Shown here: positions 50,182 to 57,994 of the stretch, piece by piece
How the letters are laid out: each line of letters opens with the position of its first letter
How positions within the stretch are numbered: the first letter of the stretch is position 1
NCBI RefSeq assembly: GCF_014204795.1
Contig: NZ_JACHMB010000001.1
Location: 8,630,501 to 8,694,500 of the forward strand
Length of the DNA: 64,000 nucleotides
From: Nonomuraea jabiensis
GTDB lineage: Bacteria > Actinomycetota > Actinomycetes > Streptosporangiales > Streptosporangiaceae
Reading direction: 5' to 3'
Notes under the pieces: model-generated
Databases searched by the model: none
What the model saw: the letters and a program-made list of their open reading frames with translations, nothing else
What the model was told of the DNA's origin: nothing
Program-made: the position numbers and the translations under genes

Positions 50182-50690
50182 CCGAACTCCCTCACGGTGG
50201 TCAGTTCAGGCGCCGTCTTCTTCAGGCGTTCCAGCGAGCGGTAGATCTGGCTGCGTACCGACCCCACCCGGACGCCGAGCAGGTGCGCGATCTCGGTCTC
50301 GGAGAGGTCCTCGAAGTAGCGGAGCACGAGCATGGTCCGCTGCCGGGAGGTGAGCCGGGCCAGGGCCGCGCGCATCACCAGGCGAAGGTCCGCGACGTCG
50401 GCGTGCCCGGCTTCGGTCCGCTCGGGCGGTCGTCCGGTGGGCAGCTCCGCGACGCGTGAGCGCCGCCGCCACCAGCTCACCTGCTCGTGGTACATGACAC
50501 GGCGGACGTATCCCTCGATGGCGGCCGGATCGCGCAGACTGCGCCATTTCGCGGCCGTCTTGACCAGGGCCGACTGCACCAGGTCCTCGGCGGTGTGCCG
50601 GTCACCGGTCAGCAGGTAAGCGGTGCGGAACAGCGCCCCTGATCGGTCGATGACGAACTTTCGGAAGTCCGCCTCAAATCCTGGATCCAC
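50178..50690 (-). CDS. ECF RNA polymerase sigma factor, SigE family
   Basis: A 170-aa sigma-70 family factor with region 2 (LFRTAYLLTGDRHTAEDLVQ, YVRRVMYHEQVSWWRRRSR) and region 4 (LPxRQR-type LTSRQRTMLVLRYFEDLSET, EIAHLLGVRVGSVRSQIYRS). This spacing is that of the actinobacterial SigE (SigE24) group. GTG 50690 follows AGGAGGACGG. It is translationally coupled to the mltG-like gene, its likely regulator or target. Confidence 0.92.
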   Translation of the reverse strand: MDPGFEADFRKFVIDRSGALFRTAYLLTGDRHTAEDLVQSALVKTAAKWRSLRDPAAIEGYVRRVMYHEQVSWWRRRSRVAELPTGRPPERTEAGHADVADLRLVMRAALARLTSRQRTMLVLRYFEDLSETEIAHLLGVRVGSVRSQIYRSLERLKKTAPELTTVREFG

Positions 50691-50773
50691 CCGTCCTCCT
50701 CGCGACGTTCACGGGCAAGGACGCGAGCGGCACGTCGATCTATGCCGGCCCGGCCCAGGTTTCTCGGCGGCAC

Positions 50774-50810
50774 GAGCCCGCCCCCCGGACGGCGCCGGGG
50801 CGGCGGGCTC
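50774..50810 (-). terminator. long GC hairpin after the subtilase gene
   Basis: 50774-50788 pairs with 50795-50810 as a 15-bp stem with one bulged base. It lies 21 bp beyond the subtilase stop and upstream of the sigma factor gene, so it likely separates the two transcripts. Confidence 0.6.
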
Positions 50811-50830
50811 TGAACGGGCCTCCTGCGGGC

Positions 50831-53800
50831 TCAGCCCGTCGTGACGATCCGGTAAGCCCTGATCACCGTCTGCTCCACGGCATTGCCGGCCAGGTCGGCG
50901 GACCTGGCCCGCAGCGACACGAATCCGTCGCCCGCGGGATGCCGCAGCATCACCCGTGAGCCTTTCACCTCCGCCTTCGCCCAGGTGGCGCCGTCGTCGT
51001 AGGACACCTCGACGGTCGTCTCCCGGGGGCGTCCCGCCGAGCCGCCCGGCTGCGGGCGCACGGAGAACGGCACGGTGAACGGCCGGCCGGCGGGCGCGGC
51101 GTTCTCCGCGTCCAGCGCGGGGGCGAACGTCACCACGGAGACCGGCAGCCGTACGGCGCCGTCGGCGGCGCTCGCCGAACGGAACGTCCACGCGAGCGAC
51201 ACGCGCGTGCCGAGCACGGCGGGAGCGCCGCGTTCGGCCTCGGCCACCAGCCGGTATCCAGCCTCGCCTGCCGGCACCTCGAAACGGGCCTGAAGGCCGG
51301 CCGCCTCGCCGACGCGCTCGCCGTCGCGATAGAGGGTCAGGTGCTCGGTGGCGCGGGAGGACCAGCCGAGCGAGCCCCGCCCGTCGCCGAACATCCACAG
51401 GTCGGCCGAGATCACGTCACCGGCCCGGGAGAGGGCGCCGCCGTCCTGGTCGCCCGCCGGCAGGGACGGGCCGAACACGCCGCGGTTCCACCGCTCCGTC
51501 GTGACCCGGCCCGGCGGGTAGCGGTGGAAGGCCGACTCGAACTGGTTGACCCGCCCGTCCGCGCCGTACTCCCACAGGTAACGCTGCCAGCGGATGCCGT
51601 CGCCGGTGTTGACGTGCTCCGTCCGCACCGAGGGGGTGATGACCGGGTCGGGAGCCAGATAAGTCGTGATCTTCCCGTCGCGCGGCCAGGCCCGGCTCGC
51701 CGCCTCGGCGGTCGCGCCGGGCAGGTGGCGCGCGTAGTCGGTTCGCAGGGCGGCCAGCGGCTCCCGCGTCGTGTCACGCCGGAACCCGGTCACGATCCGG
51801 CCCCGCTCGAACCAGGCCATCCGGTACGTGTCGGCCCCCGCCCAGTGAGCCGCCACCATGGTCAGCAGCCCCTCGTAGTCACGGTCGGGCCCGAGCTGCG
51901 CGGTGAACATGCGATCGAACCGCTTGCCGAGCCATCCCCTGCTCCGCGGCGTGCCGCTGGGACCGCGCCACTGGTAGACGACCTGGCCGAGCTTCAGCTT
52001 CGCGTCGGCGCCGGGCGCGGTGACGTCAAGCGGCCGGCCGAGCCGGGCGTCGGCGTCCACCGTCCGGTCGGCGTCGAGGCGCAGCTCCGGGTGGACGAGC
52101 AGGGTGACGCCGTCCTGGCTCAGCACCGTCGTGCCGAGCAGCCACCTGCCCTTGGGCAACCGCAGCGTGGTCGTCTCCGAGCCGCCCAACAGCGCGATCG
52201 GCAGCGCCTCGGCGTCCAGCCGGACGATGCTCGCCTCGAAGTCGCCGGTGGGAACGCCCGCCCTGTCCGTGTGCCTGATCGTCAGGTTGTAGCTCTCGAC
52301 CTCCTTCTCCACCGCCACGGGCGTGCTGACGGTGACGCCGCCGGCGCCGGAGGCCACGACGTACCCGCCGAGGACGCCGTCGGGCCCGCCGGCACCGGTG
52401 TCGGCGGTGACGGTGGCCTCCGCCGTGCCACCCGCGGGGACGACGATCGTGCCAGGTGACACCGTGAACGCCGCGGCCCCGCGGACGCCGAGCGTGAGGG
52501 TGAGCGGCGTGCCGGAGTGGTTGCGGTAGACCAGTTTCCTGGTGACCGCCTCGTCGTCGCCGTGCGGCCACTCCTGCCGGGGGAAGCCGATGCCGGCGGG
52601 TTCGGCGGTCACGCTCTGGAGCGTCGCGCGAGCGGCGTTCACCCGGCCCGCGCCCTGCCCGTACACGTTGACGGTGGGGTTGGGCTCGGCCGAGCCCATG
52701 AGGGCGGCCTTCAGCGTGTCCGCCTTCCAGCCCGGATGCTCACCGGCCAGCAGGGCCGCGACACCGGCCACGTGCGGGGTGGCCATGGAGGTGCCGGATC
52801 TGGTGACGTACGAGCCGGTGCCGGGGCTGTCCTTGCTCCGGGCCGCGGTGATCTCCGCGCCGGGGGCCGTGATGTCCGGCTTGAGCCCGTCGTCACCGAC
52901 GCGGGGTCCGCGGCTCGAGAACGACGCCGGCTCGTCCGCCTTCGTCACCGCGCCCACCGCGAGCGCGGCATCCGCGCTGGCCGGGGACGACACCGACCGA
53001 TCGGCCCCGGCGTTGCCCGCCGCCACCACGAACAGCGTGCCGTACCGCTCGGTCAGCGTCTGGACCGCCTGCTCCATCGGGTCGGTCTCCGGCGTGTCCA
53101 CGGTGCCGAGGCTCATGTTCACGACCTGGGCGCCCTGCTCGGCCGCCCACTGCATGCCGGCCAGGATCGCCGAGTCGGAGCAGCGGGCGGATTCGCACAC
53201 GCGGCCGTCCAGCAGGACCGCGTCCGGAGCCACGCCGCGGTAGCGCCCGCCGGAGGCGGCCCCGCTGCCGGCGATGGTGGCGGCGACGTGCGTGCCGTGG
53301 CCGACGAGATCGCGCTCGTCCGGCTCCTCGGTGAAGTCGCGTCTGGCCACGACCTTGCCGGCGAGGTCCGGGTGGGTCGCGTCGATGCCGGAGTCGAGCA
53401 CGGCCACCTTCACGCCCTTCCCGGTGTGGCCGCGGGCCCAGGCGTCGGGCGCCGCGATCTGCTTGACGCTCTGGTCCAGCGACACCTGCCTGAACCCGTC
53501 GAGCCAGACCTTGCCGCGCGCCCCGAGCAGCCCGGCCCGGCCCGTGGCTCCGGCCAGGTCCCGCCAGAACCGCGTCGCCTGCGCGCGTTCCTCCTGCACG
53601 GCGTAGCCGCCGACCGCGGGCAGCGCAGCGGACCGGGCGCTCCGGGCGAGGGAGGCCGGCCGCTCCGCCCCGGTGACGATGAGCGGCAGCGAGCCGCGGC
53701 GGTCGTCGTACCCGTACTCGAGCAGCGTCGTCACATCGAACAGCCGCTCGTCGAGGCGCCCGGCCCTGAGCAGCGGGAGCGCGTCGCCGGGGACCACGCG

Positions 53801-54031
53801 TAACCGGCCCGCGTCCCGGCTGGTGTGGAACATGACCTCGTCGCGGCCCTCGCCCCGCTCGACGAGCACGGCGTCCGGGCCCACGACGGTCACCCGGTCA
53901 CCCGTGATCAAGGTGACGCTCCGGGCCTGCGCCCCGGCCGCGCTCGGCTGCCCCGCCTGCGCGGTGGGCGAGGTGGCGAGCGCGGCCGCGGTCAGCAGTA
54001 ACACCCCGGCCGCTCTGGCTCCTTTACGCAC
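50831..54031 (-). CDS. secreted S8 family serine peptidase (subtilase), 1066 aa
   Basis: Signal peptide (AAGVLLLTAAALATSPTAQA) then a propeptide region of about 160 residues starting SVTLITGDRV. The catalytic domain has Asp213 (AVLDSGIDATHPDL), His245 (VGHGTHVAATIAG), the oxyanion Asn in VVAAGNAGA and Ser415 (RSGTSMATPHVAGVAALLA). The remaining 550 residues are beta-sandwich domains ending in a region like bacterial Ig folds. It is an extracellular protease of the large actinomycete type with long C-terminal extension. GTG 54031 has GGAG seven bases upstream. It follows the GH31 gene on the same strand with a 73-bp gap. Confidence 0.93.
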   Translation of the reverse strand: MRKGARAAGVLLLTAAALATSPTAQAGQPSAAGAQARSVTLITGDRVTVVGPDAVLVERGEGRDEVMFHTSRDAGRLRVVPGDALPLLRAGRLDERLFDVTTLLEYGYDDRRGSLPLIVTGAERPASLARSARSAALPAVGGYAVQEERAQATRFWRDLAGATGRAGLLGARGKVWLDGFRQVSLDQSVKQIAAPDAWARGHTGKGVKVAVLDSGIDATHPDLAGKVVARRDFTEEPDERDLVGHGTHVAATIAGSGAASGGRYRGVAPDAVLLDGRVCESARCSDSAILAGMQWAAEQGAQVVNMSLGTVDTPETDPMEQAVQTLTERYGTLFVVAAGNAGADRSVSSPASADAALAVGAVTKADEPASFSSRGPRVGDDGLKPDITAPGAEITAARSKDSPGTGSYVTRSGTSMATPHVAGVAALLAGEHPGWKADTLKAALMGSAEPNPTVNVYGQGAGRVNAARATLQSVTAEPAGIGFPRQEWPHGDDEAVTRKLVYRNHSGTPLTLTLGVRGAAAFTVSPGTIVVPAGGTAEATVTADTGAGGPDGVLGGYVVASGAGGVTVSTPVAVEKEVESYNLTIRHTDRAGVPTGDFEASIVRLDAEALPIALLGGSETTTLRLPKGRWLLGTTVLSQDGVTLLVHPELRLDADRTVDADARLGRPLDVTAPGADAKLKLGQVVYQWRGPSGTPRSRGWLGKRFDRMFTAQLGPDRDYEGLLTMVAAHWAGADTYRMAWFERGRIVTGFRRDTTREPLAALRTDYARHLPGATAEAASRAWPRDGKITTYLAPDPVITPSVRTEHVNTGDGIRWQRYLWEYGADGRVNQFESAFHRYPPGRVTTERWNRGVFGPSLPAGDQDGGALSRAGDVISADLWMFGDGRGSLGWSSRATEHLTLYRDGERVGEAAGLQARFEVPAGEAGYRLVAEAERGAPAVLGTRVSLAWTFRSASAADGAVRLPVSVVTFAPALDAENAAPAGRPFTVPFSVRPQPGGSAGRPRETTVEVSYDDGATWAKAEVKGSRVMLRHPAGDGFVSLRARSADLAGNAVEQTVIRAYRIVTTG

Positions 54032-54104
54032 TGTGAAGCTCCTGATCGTCGACAGTGGATCACTGGGTATCTGCCGATACGACCATTCGCGTTCACGCGG
54101 TTGG

Positions 54105-57100
54105 TCACCTGTAGGTGAAGGTGACCGGGTTGCGCCGGGGGAGCGTGACGGTCAGGGTACGGGTGGCGGTGTCGTAGTCGTAGGCGTTCGCGGGCAGGTC
54201 GGTGGGCGGTGCCGCGTTGCGCAGCGAGAGGGTCCACTGGCGGCCGGTCGTCTTCCCGCTGATCCTCACGGTGTGCCGCCCGCCCGACTCCGCGTACCGG
54301 ATCCTGGTCTTGTCGTGCAGCGTGACCGAGCCTGAGGCCCCCGCGGCGATGGTGACGGTCATCTTGTCCTCGGCGGTCCGGGTCGGCACGATGCCCCCGG
54401 CCCTGACGAACACGGGCATCGTGTCGAGGCCGGTGGTGACGCTCCGGGTCGTGCCGCCGCTGTAGGTCTGGCCGGTGAAGTAGTCGGTCCACTGCCCCGG
54501 CGGGAACCACACCGAGGTCGTGGCCGTGGCGCCGGGCGTCGTCACGGGGGCGACCAGGAGATCGGGGCCGTAGAAGTACTGGGTGGCGGCCGCGGCGTAG
54601 GCGGCCTCCTCTTCTGGATATTCCAGATATGTCGGGCGGACGATCGGGACGCCGGTGGCGCTGGCCTCCTTGGCGAGCGTGTACGTGTACGGCACCAGGC
54701 TCTCCCGCAGGTTGAGGAACTTCTTCGCCGACTCCTTCGCCGCGGTCCCGTACTGCCAGGGCAGCCGGTCGCCATGGTTGCTGTGCAGGCGGTCGATCGG
54801 CTGGAAGGTGCCGAACTGGACCCACCGGGCGTACAGGTCGTCGGGCAGCTTGGTGGTCCGCCTGGTCTGCCCGTTCTCGACGTAGGTCTCCGCGCCCGGC
54901 AGGCCCGTGGTGTCGTTGTGGCCGCCGATGTCGTGGCTGATGGCCGCCATGCCGGTGGCCGCCGACTCGGCTGGCGTGGATCCGACCTCGACCCGCAGGG
55001 TGCCCCAGGTGGAGGACGTGTCGCCGGTGAAGTGGAGCGTGGTGCGCTTGTCCGCCCACGGGCCGGTCGGCAGGCCGGAGCGGCCGGCGTACGAGCCGGT
55101 CTGCAGGGAACCGTAGGCGCGCGACATCACGAACCCGCCGTTGGCCGCCGCGTACTGCTGGTTGATCCAGGCGTCAGGGGTCACGCCGGGCAGCGAGGAC
55201 TGCGAGGCGTCGCAGCACCAGTCGAGCCACCAGAAGTCGTTGCCCTGCTGGTCCATGGTCCTGTGCAGGTCCATGTACGCCTTGAGCTGGTCGGGGTCGC
55301 CCCAGTCGAAGGTGTGGCAGTCCGGCCCCGCCGCGCCCGCGCAGCCGCCCCTGCGGAGCTTGCCCTTGGCCGTGGCCTGCGCCTGGGCGAACTGGGGGTC
55401 GTCGCCGACGATGCTGGGGTGGGTGTTGAGCGTGTTGTGCAGCCCCTGGGCGGCGGACCAGTCGAAGAAGCCCTTCGGGTCGGGGAACTTCGCCCGGTCG
55501 ATCTGCCAGCCGCTCCACGTGTTCGGCGACTTGAAGTCCGTGTCGGTGACCAGGACGTCCAGCGGGACGCCCTCGGAGCGGAACCTGGGCAGGATCGTGT
55601 TCTGGTAGTCGGCCGCGGTGCGGTCGATGTACTCGGAGTACCACACGCCGTACGCCCATGGGGGCAGCAGCGCGGGCGGGCCGGTCAGGGTGGCCAGGTC
55701 CGACAGGGCCCGCTTGTAGTCGCGGCCGAAGCCGAAGAAGTAGCCGTCCTGGTAGGGCCGCTGCGCGGGGCGCTGGGTGACCGTCCGCGTGGCGGGGTCG
55801 TACAGGGCCGAGGGGGTGTCGTCGAGCAGGTACCAGCCGTCCTTGTGCAGGAGGCCGGGGGTGGTCGGCGGGTCGCCGCGGTCGCCGTTCACGCCGTCGA
55901 GGCTGCGCCGGTACCCGCCGAGAGGAAGGTGCGGCGGGGGCGCGGACGTGCCGGTGGCGGTCACGGCGAGCGTGTCGGGGTTGACGCGGCAGGCGGTCGG
56001 GCAGCTCAGGGTGATGTCGTTCGTGCCCGCCTTGAGGGTGACCGGGAGGGAGGTCGTCGCCCAGGTGTCCCAGTCGGCCGTCGTGGGGAAGGTCAGTTGC
56101 CCGGTGGTGGAGCCCGCCGTGACGGTGGCGGTGCGGGTCTGGTGCAGGCCGTCGCCGCCGACGCCGTTGGCGTACCGGACGTGCAGCGTGTACGTGCCGT
56201 CGGCGGGGACGTTCACCAGCCGGGCGGCCACGCCGGCGCCCTGGTTCAGCTCGGCCACGAACCCCCTGCCGGAGTAGCCCGCGTGGTCCTCGGCCACCTT
56301 CGCCGTGCCGGCCGGCCTGCCCGCCTCGGCCTCGCAGCTCACCCCGTACGCGCAGTCGACGGTCGCCCTGGCCGACGTCGGCGGGTACGCGGCGCCGGGC
56401 GGCAGGAGCGCGACGCTGTCGATGTTGACGTTGCCGGAGTCCGTCGCCGCGCGGGTCAGCGTGATCGTGTGGCGGCCCGCGGCGAGCTGGAGCGCGGGGG
56501 TGGTGAGGGCCCAGGTGTCCCAGTTCGCGGTCGCCGGCAGGGTCACGGTCCCGGCCGCGCCGCCGTCCACCGACAGGCTCAGGGTACGGGTGGTGTGCTG
56601 GCCGTCGCCGCCCACCGCGTTGGCGTAGCGCATGGCGAACTGGTACGCCCCCGCGGCCGTGACCTCGACGTCGGCGGACAGGGAGTTACCCGTCCCCTCG
56701 AACCCGGCCAGGAACCCCGCCCCGGTGAACCCCGCGTGGTCGGTGGCGACGGCCAGGCCGCTGTAGGGCAGGTCCTCGGCCTCGCACAGGGCTCCGGCGG
56801 GGCAGGTCAGCTGCTGCCACGGCGCGGCGGTGACGGTCCTGAGACTGACCGACAGGTTGCGCGGGGTGAACGGGCCGGAGCCGACCTGGTAGCGCAGGGT
56901 GAGCGCGCTCGTCCTGATCGTGAGCCAGCCGTTCGACGTGCTGGTGGTGAAGGGGGTGGGCGCGAACGCGTCACGGCCGACCGCGTTGAACGTCGGCGCG
57001 TCGACGAACTTGGCGTCGCCCGCGTACTCGGTCCGGATCAGCGTGGGGGAGAGCACCTGGAAGCGGGCGTTCCCCGAGGTCACCGCCTTGATCCGGGTGT

Positions 57101-57194
57101 CGTGGGCCGCCCCCGCCGGAGCGGGGGCGACGGCTGACATCGCCGCCGCGATGATCGCGGCGGCGGCGATGCGCTGGAAGGGGCCTGATCTCAT
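54105..57194 (-). CDS. secreted glycoside hydrolase family 31 with two CBM35-like modules
   Basis: A 1029-aa exported alpha-glycosidase. After the signal peptide (AAAAIIAAAMSAVAPAPAGA) comes the N-terminal beta sandwich, interrupted from about residue 133 by two CBM35-like modules (each begins CEAE, contains YANxVGGDG and ends in a WDTW segment plus Asn/Asp site). The GH31 barrel follows: LPPWAYGVWYSEY, the nucleophile Asp658 in WWLDWCCD, the acid/base Asp725 in FTGDTSSTWG, SHDIGGH. It ends in beta domains (MPVFVRAGGIVPTR). Family substrates are alpha-glucosides, alpha-xylosides or sulfoquinovosides; the odd WCCD next to the nucleophile prevents a subfamily call. Confidence 0.92.
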   Translation of the reverse strand: MRSGPFQRIAAAAIIAAAMSAVAPAPAGAAHDTRIKAVTSGNARFQVLSPTLIRTEYAGDAKFVDAPTFNAVGRDAFAPTPFTTSTSNGWLTIRTSALTLRYQVGSGPFTPRNLSVSLRTVTAAPWQQLTCPAGALCEAEDLPYSGLAVATDHAGFTGAGFLAGFEGTGNSLSADVEVTAAGAYQFAMRYANAVGGDGQHTTRTLSLSVDGGAAGTVTLPATANWDTWALTTPALQLAAGRHTITLTRAATDSGNVNIDSVALLPPGAAYPPTSARATVDCAYGVSCEAEAGRPAGTAKVAEDHAGYSGRGFVAELNQGAGVAARLVNVPADGTYTLHVRYANGVGGDGLHQTRTATVTAGSTTGQLTFPTTADWDTWATTSLPVTLKAGTNDITLSCPTACRVNPDTLAVTATGTSAPPPHLPLGGYRRSLDGVNGDRGDPPTTPGLLHKDGWYLLDDTPSALYDPATRTVTQRPAQRPYQDGYFFGFGRDYKRALSDLATLTGPPALLPPWAYGVWYSEYIDRTAADYQNTILPRFRSEGVPLDVLVTDTDFKSPNTWSGWQIDRAKFPDPKGFFDWSAAQGLHNTLNTHPSIVGDDPQFAQAQATAKGKLRRGGCAGAAGPDCHTFDWGDPDQLKAYMDLHRTMDQQGNDFWWLDWCCDASQSSLPGVTPDAWINQQYAAANGGFVMSRAYGSLQTGSYAGRSGLPTGPWADKRTTLHFTGDTSSTWGTLRVEVGSTPAESAATGMAAISHDIGGHNDTTGLPGAETYVENGQTRRTTKLPDDLYARWVQFGTFQPIDRLHSNHGDRLPWQYGTAAKESAKKFLNLRESLVPYTYTLAKEASATGVPIVRPTYLEYPEEEAAYAAAATQYFYGPDLLVAPVTTPGATATTSVWFPPGQWTDYFTGQTYSGGTTRSVTTGLDTMPVFVRAGGIVPTRTAEDKMTVTIAAGASGSVTLHDKTRIRYAESGGRHTVRISGKTTGRQWTLSLRNAAPPTDLPANAYDYDTATRTLTVTLPRRNPVTFTYR

Positions 57195-57309
57195 GACGAC
57201 TCCCGACCGAATCTGATCGCTTTGTCGCCACTATCGACCAATGCGGGGGCCCTGACAAGATCGAGGGCGTCTAATCGGTCAGGAACGGACGCATCTCAAT
57301 CGGAGACGG

Positions 57310-57798
57310 CTACAGGCCGGTCATCACGAGCCTGATGTAGTAGGAGTAGTAGGTGTCGTCGGTGCCGGTGATGGTCTTCGTCAGGCCGACGCTCTGCCCC
57401 GGGGAGAGCGTGGCGCAGACCGAGCCCTGCGCGGTGATCGAGCCGAGGCTGGTGCCGCTGCCGACCAGCGGCGGGGTGACCTCGCGCACGCTGAAGAGCG
57501 CCGAGCCGGCGGAGCTGATCGTGGCGCTCGGGCTGCCGAACGAAGCGGTGTAGGCGCGGGCGCCCGCCCACATGTTGACCCAGGTGTTGCCGGCGGGATA
57601 CATGATCCCGCCCAGGTTGATACGGATCTCGTCAACGTTGTCGGACTCGTCCACGTTGTTCGCGTCGATGTAGTCCAGTTCCACCCGGCACGTCGAGGCC
57701 CTGGCCGCCGCGCCGGCGGGCGGGGCCACGGCCAGCGCCGCCGGCACGGCCAGGGCCGCCGTCAGGGCGAGCGCGGGGATCAGTTTGTGAGTGCGCAT
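57310..57798 (-). CDS. secreted protein of unknown function (162 aa)
   Basis: A signal peptide (LIPALALTAALAVPAALAVA, cleavage after AGA or ARA) precedes a 125-residue beta-rich domain with a C-terminal VCATLSPGQSVGLTKTITG and two cysteines. The acidic DYIDANNVDESDNVDEIRIN near the mature N-terminus may bind a cation. No family recognised. GGAGGAG precedes ATG 57798. Its start is 73 bp from the 11-bp repeats at 57871, so the SARP regulator may control it. Confidence 0.75.
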   Translation of the reverse strand: MRTHKLIPALALTAALAVPAALAVAPPAGAAARASTCRVELDYIDANNVDESDNVDEIRINLGGIMYPAGNTWVNMWAGARAYTASFGSPSATISSAGSALFSVREVTPPLVGSGTSLGSITAQGSVCATLSPGQSVGLTKTITGTDDTYYSYYIRLVMTGL

Positions 57799-57870
57799 GC
57801 TGTTTTCTCCTCCGGTGTGACGTGTGCTGCGCTCGCTGTCGCGAACGCGGCATCAGCGTGGGGCAGGCAG

Positions 57871-57910
57871 CGTGAGCGCACCGTGAGCGCACCGTGAGCG
57901 CAACGTGAGA
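57871..57910. promoter_or_regulatory. three and a half 11-bp tandem repeats, probable SARP binding site
   Basis: CGTGAGCGCAC is repeated at 57871, 57882 and 57893 (last base A), with a partial copy CGTGAG at 57904. SARP regulators bind heptamer direct repeats spaced 11 bp apart, one DNA turn. The site lies between the SARP gene (start 57995) and the divergent secreted-protein gene (start 57798). Confidence 0.7.
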
Positions 57911-57994
57911 GCCCAGGTCAGTGACCCAGAGCACGTTCCATGTGCGCCTTTTGGCACAGCCGCGCGGCCGGGGCGCGCCTACCGTGCTGCTTCT

